Positions 36,989 through 46,146 of a stretch of DNA of 64,000 nt are shown piece by piece; position 1 is the first letter of the stretch; every line of letters starts with the position of its first letter. Made by a program: the position numbers and the translations under genes. The stretch is taken from positions 248,001-312,000 of the forward strand of contig NZ_QWGE01000001.1 of the NCBI RefSeq assembly GCF_003576375.1, written 5' to 3'. The DNA is from Pontibacter oryzae (GTDB lineage Bacteria; Bacteroidota; Bacteroidia; Cytophagales; Hymenobacteraceae). Below the pieces are notes generated by a model, which had not been told where the DNA came from, did not search any database, and saw nothing but the letters and a program-made list of their open reading frames with translations.

Positions 36989-39367
36989 CTATAAGTTGTT
37001 TCCGTTTTGGTTCAGCTTTCCATCGCTCCAGAGGGCACCAAGTGGTTTTCCGTCGCTGCCTTTGCCAGATAGTTTTGAGCCAGACTTGAGTTGAAAATTG
37101 CCTTGTCCGGGTTGGGTATATTCTGGTTGCACTGTGTACATGTGCTTGCCAGTTACATTGCCATAAAAGGAGTCAATTTTGCCGGACTGGTAAAGATTAG
37201 AGTAGTCGATGTGGTTATACGACCAGCGTGGGCTTTCGAAGAAAACCGCTCGGCCACCTTGCCCGCTGTTACTGAAAATGCTGTTCGTGATTTCGGCCCA
37301 TTGCACGCCAACCAGGCGCAGTACCGAGCCAAGTTCTGTGTTATTCACTTTGTTAAAGGTGCAATGGTCCACTTTCAGGTATGGGCCGGCCGTACTTTCG
37401 TCGTTGCCACCACGGTATAAATCCAAGGCGCTGCCCATCACTCCGTTAAAAAGGCAGTTCTCCAGTATAATGTACTCTGCGTTATACTTGCCTTTATCCT
37501 CGCGTTCGGCAGATAGGTTAATCGCTATCCCTGAAATATCCTCGAAGGTGGAGTTGGTGAAGGAGACCGTATCTGCAAAGGTGCTCTGGTAAGCCTTAAA
37601 AGCGCCTGCACCGGACTCGTTAAAACCGTAGAAATCGCAGTTATTCACAAATAGGTTGTAGTGCTGGATCATCGGTTTCGTACTTGTCCGGATGGCCTGG
37701 TCGGCCACGCCACCGTCTGAATACCCGTTGAAAGCGACTCCCTCAACTTTAACTGTTCCGCCCTTTGCTATAGCAAGAAGCGCCTGCCCTTTGTCGTTGT
37801 AGCTCATCTGGATGACAGGCTTTGTCGCGAGGCCGGACTTGGCACGCAGCGTTATCCCGTGAGGCAATTCTAGAGTTTTGCTGATGCTGTACTCCCCTGC
37901 TTCCTGCAGCTCGATAACCGCTCCTGCTGCAGCGTTTTGTATGGCCTGCTCCAGTGCTCCTTTATCTCGTGTAACCTTTGTTATAGAAGCTGCCGCGTTT
38001 GTGTTTTCAGGCTTGTACCAGCTTACGCCGGTTGTGTTGGCATCAGCAGGAAGTTTTGGAGTGAGTGTTTCATTTTGGGATGCCCACAAGCCTTGCGCTG
38101 TTTTCTGTAGTTGAAGATTTGACGGCTCAAATCCGTTTGCCTTAAAGCCTTTCGGTGCACCGATAATTTTATTGTTTTGGAAGGAAACCCCGCTGATGTC
38201 ATCCAGGGCGGTATATGGCGCTTGCGCAGTAGGTGTATAGAAAATGTTGTTCTGCACTTTTACGTTCTGCGGTGTGGCGGTGCGCTCGCTGTCGCTGCCT
38301 ACGCCAAACTTCACATTCGCGCAGTTCATAAAGGCGTTGTCTTTTATCACAACGTCCTTTACCTGGTGGTAGCGGTTAATAGGCGAATCAGGCACTCCGT
38401 TCATCACACCGAGCGCAGCAAAAAAGCGGTCGCCCTGCAAATCCTGGAAATAATTGTTCTGTATCGTGTGGCCCGCATTTATTACTCGAATACCGCCGGT
38501 GTTCTTGCGGTTGTTACCAATGAAGTAGTTGCCCTCTAGTAGGTTATTGTTGCCGTGGCGCAGCGCCAGCACACCCTCCGACTCATAAAAAGTATTGTTC
38601 CGAACGATGTTATCTCCGGATTTGATAGAAACGATCTCCACCTCGCCGTTGCAGCGGTAAAAGAAGTTATTCTCCACAACTGTGTTGCTGGATGTAAGCG
38701 AGAAAGTGGACGTACCAATGCGCATGGTTTCGCCACCGTTTGAGCCAAGGCGAGGCCGCTCACCGAAGTAGTTATGGTCGATGCGGTGGTTATTCTGCTG
38801 ACTTTCTTTGCTATTGAGATGTACAACTAAGGTTACGCCGCTATTGAGTTTATTATTCAGGTAAGTATGGTCTACGCGGTTATTTCTACCATATAAATCA
38901 ACCCATGCGTCACTTTTAAAGCGGTCAGGCTGGTTGTATCCGTCTATCACACACTCGGTAACCCGGCAGTTATTGGCCAGGTTGTCTTTGTCTTTTCTAA
39001 ATGAGATAACCGCATCATCCGGCGTATAGCCATTCACGAACACCAGCCCCGAGACTACTAAATATTCTCCGGCAATCTTTAAACTGGATTTCCCCTCTAA
39101 TTTAACAGCCCCTGGGTGCTGCGCCATCAGTACAATAGGTTTCTCTGCCGTTCCTTTTCCTTCAAACACTAGGCGGGCGTCGCGCCATACCCCTGCTGCC
39201 ATACGCAGTGTATCTCCAGGTTGTGCATTGGCTACTGCCGCCTCAAAATCAGCTTGCCCAACAACTGAGTCGCTAACCTGAATTGAGGTATAGGTTTGCG
39301 TGTACGTGCTACAACCAAACACTATAATGGAAACAAAGCTTAAGAAAAGTTTAGAACTTCTAGTCAT
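36989..39367 (-). CDS. PL6 alginate lyase with two beta-helix domains
   Basis: A 792-residue lipoprotein (lipobox SIIVFGC, C19). The N-terminal parallel beta-helix (about 30-450) carries the PL6 catalytic pair K249 (EIVSIKSGDN) and R270 (LALRHGNNN), 21 residues apart, and the HRIDHNYFGERPRLGSNGGE metal region. A second beta-helix (about 460-790) without that Lys/Arg pair resembles the non-catalytic partner domain of AlyGC-type PL6 enzymes. The anchor suggests cell-surface or periplasm-facing attachment, unlike the shorter copy. First gene of the proximal operon. Confidence 0.93.
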   Translation of the reverse strand: MTRSSKLFLSFVSIIVFGCSTYTQTYTSIQVSDSVVGQADFEAAVANAQPGDTLRMAAGVWRDARLVFEGKGTAEKPIVLMAQHPGAVKLEGKSSLKIAGEYLVVSGLVFVNGYTPDDAVISFRKDKDNLANNCRVTECVIDGYNQPDRFKSDAWVDLYGRNNRVDHTYLNNKLNSGVTLVVHLNSKESQQNNHRIDHNYFGERPRLGSNGGETMRIGTSTFSLTSSNTVVENNFFYRCNGEVEIVSIKSGDNIVRNNTFYESEGVLALRHGNNNLLEGNYFIGNNRKNTGGIRVINAGHTIQNNYFQDLQGDRFFAALGVMNGVPDSPINRYHQVKDVVIKDNAFMNCANVKFGVGSDSERTATPQNVKVQNNIFYTPTAQAPYTALDDISGVSFQNNKIIGAPKGFKANGFEPSNLQLQKTAQGLWASQNETLTPKLPADANTTGVSWYKPENTNAAASITKVTRDKGALEQAIQNAAAGAVIELQEAGEYSISKTLELPHGITLRAKSGLATKPVIQMSYNDKGQALLAIAKGGTVKVEGVAFNGYSDGGVADQAIRTSTKPMIQHYNLFVNNCDFYGFNESGAGAFKAYQSTFADTVSFTNSTFEDISGIAINLSAEREDKGKYNAEYIILENCLFNGVMGSALDLYRGGNDESTAGPYLKVDHCTFNKVNNTELGSVLRLVGVQWAEITNSIFSNSGQGGRAVFFESPRWSYNHIDYSNLYQSGKIDSFYGNVTGKHMYTVQPEYTQPGQGNFQLKSGSKLSGKGSDGKPLGALWSDGKLNQNGNNL

Positions 39368-39560
39368 AACAGCTATAGATGATAGTCCTTAGATTAAGCG
39401 TCTTTTATAGATTTGATTAATCACTCATCAGAAACAAAACAAGGTTCCATTGTGCTGCTGATGAATTATAATCTCTTTATATTGTTTTGATCAGAATTGG
39501 TCTTAAAGATCAAATTCTATTAACAATTACTAAGCTAAGGATTTTTTTTGGTTTACTCGC

Positions 39561-39576
39561 AATTGGTTGACCAATT
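39561..39576. promoter_or_regulatory. GntR-type operator upstream of the PL6/eda operon
   Basis: AATTGGTTGACCAATT is a 16-bp palindrome with a single central mismatch, 193 bp upstream of the PL6 start. It matches the susC-proximal site in all but one core base and shares the flanking TTTGGTTTAC string. The spacer 39368-39661 shows nothing else. Confidence 0.8.
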
Positions 39577-39661
39577 TATTTTTTAAATTCTAATTGCTAA
39601 CATCTATTGCCTATAAAGTATAGCAGCCATTATAAGATTTAGCTGCTATACTTTGCTAGCG

Positions 39662-40360
39662 TTAACCTTTAAAATTTACAACATCTTTTAGGTGGGTACT
39701 CATAGCTGCTTCAGCCTTATCAGGGTCTTGTATACTGATGTACTCTAAAATATCCATATGTTCCTCTAGAGCACCGTAAGGTCTGCCTCCGCCGCAGACA
39801 TTTTGCTGGGTGAAGTGCGTGAGTATGTCAGGCGTTACAATGAGCATCAAAGATTTGAGTACGCTGTTTTTGCTAGCCTCAGCAATGCGGATATGGAACA
39901 TCAAATCTTCTTCGATCCCTTGCTTTCCATTTTTAACTTTGGCCCGATAAGCTTCCAGCGCTTTTTCCAGATCAATCAGGTCTTCCGGGGTTCTGCGCAT
40001 GGCCGCTAAGCGTACAGTCTGTTTCTCAAGTATAAGTCGTGTTTCAACTAGAGAGTGAAAGTCATGCCCTTCTACCATTAGCACATCTGTGATTAACCCT
40101 TCCAATGCCGTGATGCCCAAGCCTGCCACTACGGTTCCGCTTTGCGGTAAAGTTTTTACTATACCATAGAACTCTAGCTTCCTTATAGCGTCTCTGACAT
40201 AGCTCCTGCCAACGCCTAGTTTCTCACATAGTTGGCGCTCAGGTGGTAGTTTGTCGCCAGGCTTCAGTTGTCCTGAAGAGATAAGTTCCTTAATTTGTTT
40301 AATGATCTTATCTGCAGGCTTCTCGACTATTATCTCTTTAAAGTTGTTCAGTACTTCCAT
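39662..40360 (-). CDS. FadR/GntR family regulator of alginate use
   Basis: A 232-residue GntR protein of the FadR subfamily. Winged helix at about 12-80 (SSGQLKPGDKLPPERQLCEK, GVGRSYVRDAIRKLEFYGIV) and an FCD effector domain at about 95-225 with ETRLILEKQTVRLAA and metal-site-type His residues (LMFHIRIAEASKN, EEHMDIL). FCD proteins often sense carboxylic or uronic acids, so KDG or DEH is a likely effector. It sits upstream of both alginate operons, and its own promoter has the best copy of the operator. Confidence 0.92.
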   Translation of the reverse strand: MEVLNNFKEIIVEKPADKIIKQIKELISSGQLKPGDKLPPERQLCEKLGVGRSYVRDAIRKLEFYGIVKTLPQSGTVVAGLGITALEGLITDVLMVEGHDFHSLVETRLILEKQTVRLAAMRRTPEDLIDLEKALEAYRAKVKNGKQGIEEDLMFHIRIAEASKNSVLKSLMLIVTPDILTHFTQQNVCGGGRPYGALEEHMDILEYISIQDPDKAEAAMSTHLKDVVNFKG

Positions 40361-40392
40361 CGCCTTTCTATTTCGAATAATTAATTAACCGG

Positions 40393-40410
40393 TAATTGGT
40401 TAACCAATTA
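40393..40410. promoter_or_regulatory. GntR-type operator at the regulator's own promoter
   Basis: TAATTGGTTAACCAATTA is an 18-bp perfect palindrome 32 bp upstream of the GntR start. It is the longest of the three copies and implies autoregulation. The rest of the spacer (40411-40680) shows no gene. Confidence 0.85.
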
Positions 40411-40680
40411 TACGCATATTATGTTTCCTCTCCAATATTTATTTATTTTTTTTCACCTATAAGCTTGATGAGCAGCTAAAGCTCCTGTCTAAGTTCCTCT
40501 TAAAGTTTCATGTAGCGCCTAAACCTAAAGAGCATCTCATCTATTTCGGCTAAGTATCAGGTTCAGTTTTTAAGTAGAAAACAACTCGATGAGTTGAGCA
40601 AGCCAGGTAAGAACCCGTCAGCTTTGAAACCCTTGGTAAACTCAGCCAATCATACTTCAGTACGAATCCTGTTAAAAATA

Positions 40681-40714
40681 AAAGTGCCAACTACTCAATA
40701 GCAATTGGCACTTT
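40681..40714 (-). terminator. Terminator downstream of the LruC gene
   Basis: AAAGTGCCAA (40681-40690) pairs perfectly with TTGGCACTTT (40705-40714), with a U-rich tract on the minus strand. It lies about 100 nt after the LruC stop. Confidence 0.7.
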
Positions 40715-40812
40715 TTATATCGCCCTAGATGCCTTACACCTTTAGCCTATGATATGTATAATTCGGCAAGAGTTATCCACCGTAGGTTAATACCTGCATG
40801 CTGTAATTGACT

Positions 40813-42903
40813 CTATTTGTAAATGTTGCTGTTATTTCTAAAGCCTGTTAGCGGCATGTACCAATCAGGGAAAAGGATACCGCCACTTTGCGCCCACTCT
40901 GCAAACTTTAAGTATGAGGCAGTAATATTCTTCTTCTCATAAGGATACTCAAACTCCAACGGTAGGTGTAACGCAAACGGCAGGTTGGTTTTGGTTTTAT
41001 AGTATACGCGCTTCGCCAGATCAGTACCATCCTGAGACTTCCCGAAAAAGGTTTGGTCAACGAGGTCTGTTGGCTCCATGCCAGGGAGGTGCACCTCCTG
41101 CCCTCTGTTCTTGTTAACCATGATGAATGGGTTAAAAGGAACAGTACCCATTACGCTCGCATCTATAGCCTGCGTAAAGTTGATGTGTAACTTCAAGGTA
41201 TCGCTGGTTCCTTTCGGGCGATCAGCCTGCGTATTAAACGTACCACCCGTGGCTTTAATGTGGTCAAAGGCATCGTCAAACACAATAAAGGTGGCTTTGC
41301 GCTGTGAGGCTTCGGTGCCGTTTGGGTTAAGTTTTACATAATTGTGTTTCAGGTTGCTTCCGCTTGCTTGCCTAACAAGTTCAGGGGCAATCGGTAACTG
41401 AAACCCAAAGCCATTATGGAAGCTTGCACCGATCGCTTTTACTACGAACTTGCCGTTTAACTCCACAATTTCATTTTTCGCGTTCGCGATGCTCAGATAT
41501 TGATACTGCAACACAAGGTCGTTCATGTCAAAATCTCCCTGCGCCGGCCATAGGTCCTCAAAGGCTAAGGTGCCGAAGATGTCCTTCGCAGGGCTATAGT
41601 TTGCATAAGCGCGTGTAGGATCTAGCGGGAACCTGTCAAACTCATCGGCCACGCCATCCTGGTCACTGTCTAAGCCTGTTTGCTTCAAAACCGGCATACT
41701 GCCATTATCAATAGCACGGTATGGGCTAGCTGTCACATAAAATACTGCATCATTAAAATCCTGGTCACATTTGAAAGGAATGTTATCCCGGCGTACGTCT
41801 TCAAAGGCAAGCAGCAATTTATTCCTTCCCTGATCTTTGATTAAGACGTTGTGCTGGCGCAGCAATTCATCGGGCTCAGGATTCAGAGCGGGGTTAGAGT
41901 ATACAGTGTAGTTTCCTGTTCCCACAGTTCTGGTAGAGTTGCTCCAGCCGTTGCTAACTAAAAACCAGCCAATACCTGTATTGGCCGGAAAACGACCGAT
42001 CTTGACCTTGTTTCCGGATGCAAGCCCACCTCCACTGCCGCTATAGGATACATTTGGGAAAATAATGGTTTTCGTATCTATATCAGCCACCGTTTTCGGA
42101 GGGTTGTCCAGCGGATAGGTATAGAAACCCAAAGCATTCAACCATCCTGCGCCTTCGTGCACAAAGGTTACCCAGATGTCAGCCAGTTCCAGCACTTTTA
42201 TATCTGTTTGGTTAGAGCTTGCCAGGTATTGCGGGTTAAAGGTAGGCACAGGCTTACTTTCGGGCAGCGTTGCATTAATATCCTTTAGAAACTGTGCATC
42301 CACGACATCGTTCTCAGCTTCAAGGTATTTGGGCTTACCATTTGTTTCGTAGGCACCCAGGTAAGTATAGCCGCTTGCCGCTGCCTGCTGCTGGTTCAAA
42401 ACCACTGCTTCGGCGCTGCGCATTGCGCTAAATCCCTGTTTCGCCAGGTTAGCCTGCGTTAATGGGCGAAAGGTATATAGCAGTTGGCCATTATGTATGG
42501 GCACGCTTACCTGGTCTGCAACACCCAAGTAATTGCTTACCACTACAACTTCGCTGAGTGTTACAGGCCACTCGCGCACCATGCTCAGCACCCCTGCTAC
42601 ACTCATGCCTCCCTCGGCCAGCAACTTGCCACCTTCTTCTAAAGGGGCATTGTAGAATTGCACCATGGGCAGCTGCATTGGAGTGCCTGCATCGTCCTGC
42701 GCCTTAACAATGATCTTGACTGAACGGGTAGAGGCGTAATTAAAATTGGATGGCACGACTAAATCGCTCATCTGAGCGCCATCAAGCGGCAAGCTTGGCC
42801 CTTCCTGCTCTGGCTGGCAAGAGACAATCACACTTAAAGCTAAAAGCGGAGCCGCTAGAAGTGCCCCTATCCGGACATTTTTTGATTTGTATAGGTTTAT
42901 CAT
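40813..42903 (-). CDS. LruC domain-containing surface lipoprotein
   Basis: A 696-residue protein with lipobox SVIVSC (C29). A DUF4114-like segment (NKLLLAFEDVRRDN...DQDFNDAVFYV) lies at about 365-395. A calcium-type repeat DSDQDGVADEFDRFPLDP follows at about 415. The LruC (DUF4842) domain starts FGTLAFEDLWPAQGDFDMND and runs to the C-terminus. Such proteins are common, secreted or surface-exposed in Bacteroidota, with no settled function. It stands between the alginate regulator and the EPS operon, transcribed alone. Confidence 0.85.
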   Translation of the reverse strand: MINLYKSKNVRIGALLAAPLLALSVIVSCQPEQEGPSLPLDGAQMSDLVVPSNFNYASTRSVKIIVKAQDDAGTPMQLPMVQFYNAPLEEGGKLLAEGGMSVAGVLSMVREWPVTLSEVVVVSNYLGVADQVSVPIHNGQLLYTFRPLTQANLAKQGFSAMRSAEAVVLNQQQAAASGYTYLGAYETNGKPKYLEAENDVVDAQFLKDINATLPESKPVPTFNPQYLASSNQTDIKVLELADIWVTFVHEGAGWLNALGFYTYPLDNPPKTVADIDTKTIIFPNVSYSGSGGGLASGNKVKIGRFPANTGIGWFLVSNGWSNSTRTVGTGNYTVYSNPALNPEPDELLRQHNVLIKDQGRNKLLLAFEDVRRDNIPFKCDQDFNDAVFYVTASPYRAIDNGSMPVLKQTGLDSDQDGVADEFDRFPLDPTRAYANYSPAKDIFGTLAFEDLWPAQGDFDMNDLVLQYQYLSIANAKNEIVELNGKFVVKAIGASFHNGFGFQLPIAPELVRQASGSNLKHNYVKLNPNGTEASQRKATFIVFDDAFDHIKATGGTFNTQADRPKGTSDTLKLHINFTQAIDASVMGTVPFNPFIMVNKNRGQEVHLPGMEPTDLVDQTFFGKSQDGTDLAKRVYYKTKTNLPFALHLPLEFEYPYEKKNITASYLKFAEWAQSGGILFPDWYMPLTGFRNNSNIYK

Positions 42904-43103
42904 GTAGTAAAGCTAAAATCTGGTGAAATATTGTAGTTTAGGAATACAATGCCTGTGCCTTTCTTTAAGATGTCTGATTTCCTAAAGCACAACCCGCGCT
43001 ATAGTCTTGATACTTATCAACTTAGGTATTGTATAATATTTTGCGTTAGGCGTAAAGTGCTAGGGAGCCGGTTAGTAAGTCCCATGCAGAGATCAAACAG
43101 AAG

Positions 43104-44282
43104 TTAATTTCCCGCTGAGGCACCCGCTCTTTTTACTTTTTCCCAAACACCGGATTGCCCCCCACGCAGGTAGCGGAAAAGCCCAAGCCAGACGGCATAG
43201 TTCATGAAGCAGAAGTAAAAGGGGATGAAAAACAGTTTAACCTTAACCTTCCTATTCTCGAGGAGCATGCCAACCGTTGCCATGCCATAGAACGTGAGTT
43301 GCCCCAGCAGCAAGGCCTTGTACATATCTTCTGTTTGCCAAAGTCCAAAATTCAGGAACAGCAAAAGCGGCAGGCAGAAGGGCGTAACCGCCCACCGCAG
43401 CACCCTGTGCGAAACATACTGAAAACTAAGCAAACCATACCTGAGCGGGTTTAGCAGGTACCTAAGCCTGACGATGGACTGAAAGCCGCCAGCTGCAATA
43501 CGCACCTTCCGCTTAAGCTCTTCCTGCACTGAATAGGAAGGATCTTCGAGCGCAAAAGCCTCCGGCTCATACACCACACGGTATTCCTGAGCTGCCAGGC
43601 GCAGCGAAATCATAAAATCATCCAGAATCGTATCCGGCTCAACTGGCTGGTAAAGCGATGTGCGCATGGAGAAAAGCTCGCCAGCTGCGCCCACCACAGT
43701 TTGCAAATCAGTGTCCAGCTTTTTTAAGAAAGACTCATACTTCCAGTAAATCCCCTCCCCTGCGCCGGCAGCGGCATCACTTTCCAATGAAAGCACTCGC
43801 TTTTCACCAGCCACCGCAGCAACAGCCGGGTCCGCATAGTGGCGCACAATGTTCAGCAACGCCTCCGGGTTAAGCAATGTATTGGCGTCCGTAAACACTA
43901 CGATAGGCGTATCAATTTGCCGCATAGCCCTGTTTATGGCCTCAATTTTGCCACGTCGCTCCATTCCTCCCATTACCTCAACCTCCGGCACGCCCATAAG
44001 GTATGCATCGCTCCCGTCTGTAGAGCCTTCGGTTACAAACAGTATGCTGTATTTAGCTGACGGGTAAAGCAGGCTTAACGAGTTCTCTACTTTAGCAGGC
44101 AGGCAATCCAACTCATTGTAGGCCGGGATCACCAGGGTAAGCGCAGGCAACGCATCATCAGAAGATATACCTGCCGGGCGGCTACGGGCTCCTTTTATCC
44201 TTACAAGCATGTAAGCCACCACGCCATACCCCAGAAAGGTATAGGCAATTATAAAAAACACAAACCAGAATATGTATTCCAT
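43104..44282 (-). CDS. Membrane GT2 glycosyltransferase
   Basis: A 392-residue family 2 glycosyltransferase with an N-terminal membrane helix (FWFVFFIIAYTFLGYGVVAY) and two to three C-terminal helices. The GT-A domain shows VIPAYNELDCLPAKVENSL, VVFTDANTLLNP (DxN-type metal site) and ILDDFMISLRL (acceptor-side acidic pair). The RKVRIAAGG segment replaces the QxxRW of processive synthases. Likely adds one sugar to the lipid-linked repeat unit at the cytoplasmic face. Last gene of the EPS operon. Confidence 0.88.
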   Translation of the reverse strand: MEYIFWFVFFIIAYTFLGYGVVAYMLVRIKGARSRPAGISSDDALPALTLVIPAYNELDCLPAKVENSLSLLYPSAKYSILFVTEGSTDGSDAYLMGVPEVEVMGGMERRGKIEAINRAMRQIDTPIVVFTDANTLLNPEALLNIVRHYADPAVAAVAGEKRVLSLESDAAAGAGEGIYWKYESFLKKLDTDLQTVVGAAGELFSMRTSLYQPVEPDTILDDFMISLRLAAQEYRVVYEPEAFALEDPSYSVQEELKRKVRIAAGGFQSIVRLRYLLNPLRYGLLSFQYVSHRVLRWAVTPFCLPLLLFLNFGLWQTEDMYKALLLGQLTFYGMATVGMLLENRKVKVKLFFIPFYFCFMNYAVWLGLFRYLRGGQSGVWEKVKRAGASAGN

Positions 44283-44294
44283 GCAAACGATAGT

Positions 44295-44939
44295 TTAGTT
44301 AGTTGTGTGCCCGTGATTGCTATTGGCTCTTTCCCATTGGGCTGTTGCCGGGTTGTAACGCTTAAGAATGCGAGCGGGGTTGCCTCCAACTACGGTATAT
44401 GGCGCCACATCCTTGGTCACCACACTTCCGCCAGCCACCACGGCATGCTTGCCGATGCGGACGCCGGCTGTAATCACGCTATTGGCCCCAATCCATGCTT
44501 CATCCTCCACAACAATGCGTGCTGTAGTACATGTCTGGTTTTTGATTGGAATGTCTATGGCTTCATAGCTATGGTTCAGCCCCGATAGAACCACGTGCTG
44601 TGCCAAGATCACGTCGTTGCCAACTTCCACAGGCCCTATAAGCACACTGCCGATACCGACTCTGCTGCGCTCCCCAATAAGCACCGCTCCCATGCCATTG
44701 TTGATGGTACTGAAATCCTCGATAGTAGAGCCTGCACCCAGGCTGAACGGCTGGAAGGGCATCACATCTATGCGGGTGCTCCGGCAAATGCGCGCGCCTG
44801 CTCCACGGCGGTGTATAAAGGGGTTTAGGAATTTCCGTACCCACCAGCGGGGCCGCGCCTGCCGGGCAGGCATCAGCAAGTATAAGGCTAAGGACTTATA
44901 CTTAGGGTTCTGTTTTACTAATTGTACAAATTGGGCCAT
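44295..44939 (-). CDS. Hexapeptide-repeat (LbH) acyltransferase
   Basis: A 214-residue left-handed beta-helix transferase. Hexapeptide repeats run from about 70 to 195 (GERSRVGIGSVLIGPVEVGN, WIGANSVITAGVRIG, PYTVVGGNPARILKRY), with the active-site loop His in LSGLNHSYE. It probably O-acetylates the exopolysaccharide repeat. It has a 4-bp gap to the upstream GT and a 12-bp gap to the downstream GT2. Confidence 0.88.
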   Translation of the reverse strand: MAQFVQLVKQNPKYKSLALYLLMPARQARPRWWVRKFLNPFIHRRGAGARICRSTRIDVMPFQPFSLGAGSTIEDFSTINNGMGAVLIGERSRVGIGSVLIGPVEVGNDVILAQHVVLSGLNHSYEAIDIPIKNQTCTTARIVVEDEAWIGANSVITAGVRIGKHAVVAGGSVVTKDVAPYTVVGGNPARILKRYNPATAQWERANSNHGHTTN

Positions 44940-44943
44940 ATAC

Positions 44944-46146
44944 TTAGTATTCTGATTCTTTATGAAGCGTATTATCTAGAGTGTTTAAAATGGCGGCCAC
45001 ACTGTTTTCCCATGAGTGGGCCGATGCAGTCTCCCGCCGGGCAAGGGCGCGCGCTTCGTCATCTTCTTGCAAGGCAAGCGCTATGAGTCGCAGGAAATCT
45101 TCCAGGTCGGTTGCCAGGTACACACTGTCTTTAAAGTACTCCATAAAAGGCGTAGCTGTAGACACCGTAGGTTTGCCCATGGCCAAGTACTCATCTATTT
45201 TCCGGGGGTAGTTCCCGACCGTGAGCTCGTTTACCAACTGCGGATTTAATGCCACATCAAAGCCTTTCAGATATTTAGGCAGGCTTGCAGGCTGCTTATT
45301 CCCCAAAAAATGCACATTAGGCAAACTATGCAGCTCACTTTGAGCAAATGCCTCATCCTCAGGGCCGACCAGCACAAACTGCCAGGCGGGCCTTTGTTTG
45401 GCCATACCTATCAACAGTGCCAGATCCAGCCGTAGAGCTGTCAGGTAGCCGATGTATCCTATGCGAGGTGCCGGGATGTTTTGTAGCTCAGGTGCTTCTG
45501 CTATACCATCTTCAAGAAATTGCTCCAGTTCGCACCCTTGCCCAACCATGAAACTTTTAGGGTTATACTGCTCGGCAAAGCTTGCCAGGTAGCCTGAATT
45601 GGCTACAACGGCATTCGCTTTGGCAATAAGCAGTTCCTGTGCTTTTTTGCCGTGCTTCCGGTGGTATGGCACAGTAATAAGATGATCCCTCAGATAGTAT
45701 AGATATGCGGTTGGCTTTAACAGCTCTTTGAGGTAAAGACCCCGCTCAATCATGTTATCATTTAAGAGCACGAAGGAGTCAAAATTCAGGCGTTTTGCCG
45801 CCAGCTGAATAGCGCCAGCCAATAACTGGTTATTCCGATAGTTCAGCTTATCAAAAAGCCAGCCCGGCGGAAGCCAGTTGATTGACTCCAGCATCACCCG
45901 TGGCGTGAGAACCCACAGGTTTTCCTGCACCTGCTCCAGGTCATCAACTTGTTGCCTTAGCACGGCTTTACGCTTCTGGGTAACAGGGTCTGTCCCTGCG
46001 CGCCAGGCAGTAAAACGGTCCAGCGCAAAATTAACATACAGCACCTTGTGGGTCCTGGCCAGCTCAAGGGCTATGTTTTTACAGTTAGACCCTATCCCGA
46101 TATCCCAGGATTGCATGCTTACGAGTATAAACTTACGCACTGGCAT
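44944..46146 (-). CDS. GT-B fold glycosyltransferase
   Basis: A 400-residue protein with a GT-B layout: N-terminal domain starting FILVSMQSWDIGIGSNCKNI, C-terminal nucleotide-sugar domain with PRIGYIGYLTA, FVLVGPEDEAF and the donor-site Glu region in PRKIDEYLAMGKPTVST. It looks like the GT1/GT4-type enzymes in EPS clusters; the sugar is unknown. It overlaps the upstream GT4 by 14 bp. Confidence 0.85.
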   Translation of the reverse strand: MPVRKFILVSMQSWDIGIGSNCKNIALELARTHKVLYVNFALDRFTAWRAGTDPVTQKRKAVLRQQVDDLEQVQENLWVLTPRVMLESINWLPPGWLFDKLNYRNNQLLAGAIQLAAKRLNFDSFVLLNDNMIERGLYLKELLKPTAYLYYLRDHLITVPYHRKHGKKAQELLIAKANAVVANSGYLASFAEQYNPKSFMVGQGCELEQFLEDGIAEAPELQNIPAPRIGYIGYLTALRLDLALLIGMAKQRPAWQFVLVGPEDEAFAQSELHSLPNVHFLGNKQPASLPKYLKGFDVALNPQLVNELTVGNYPRKIDEYLAMGKPTVSTATPFMEYFKDSVYLATDLEDFLRLIALALQEDDEARALARRETASAHSWENSVAAILNTLDNTLHKESEY

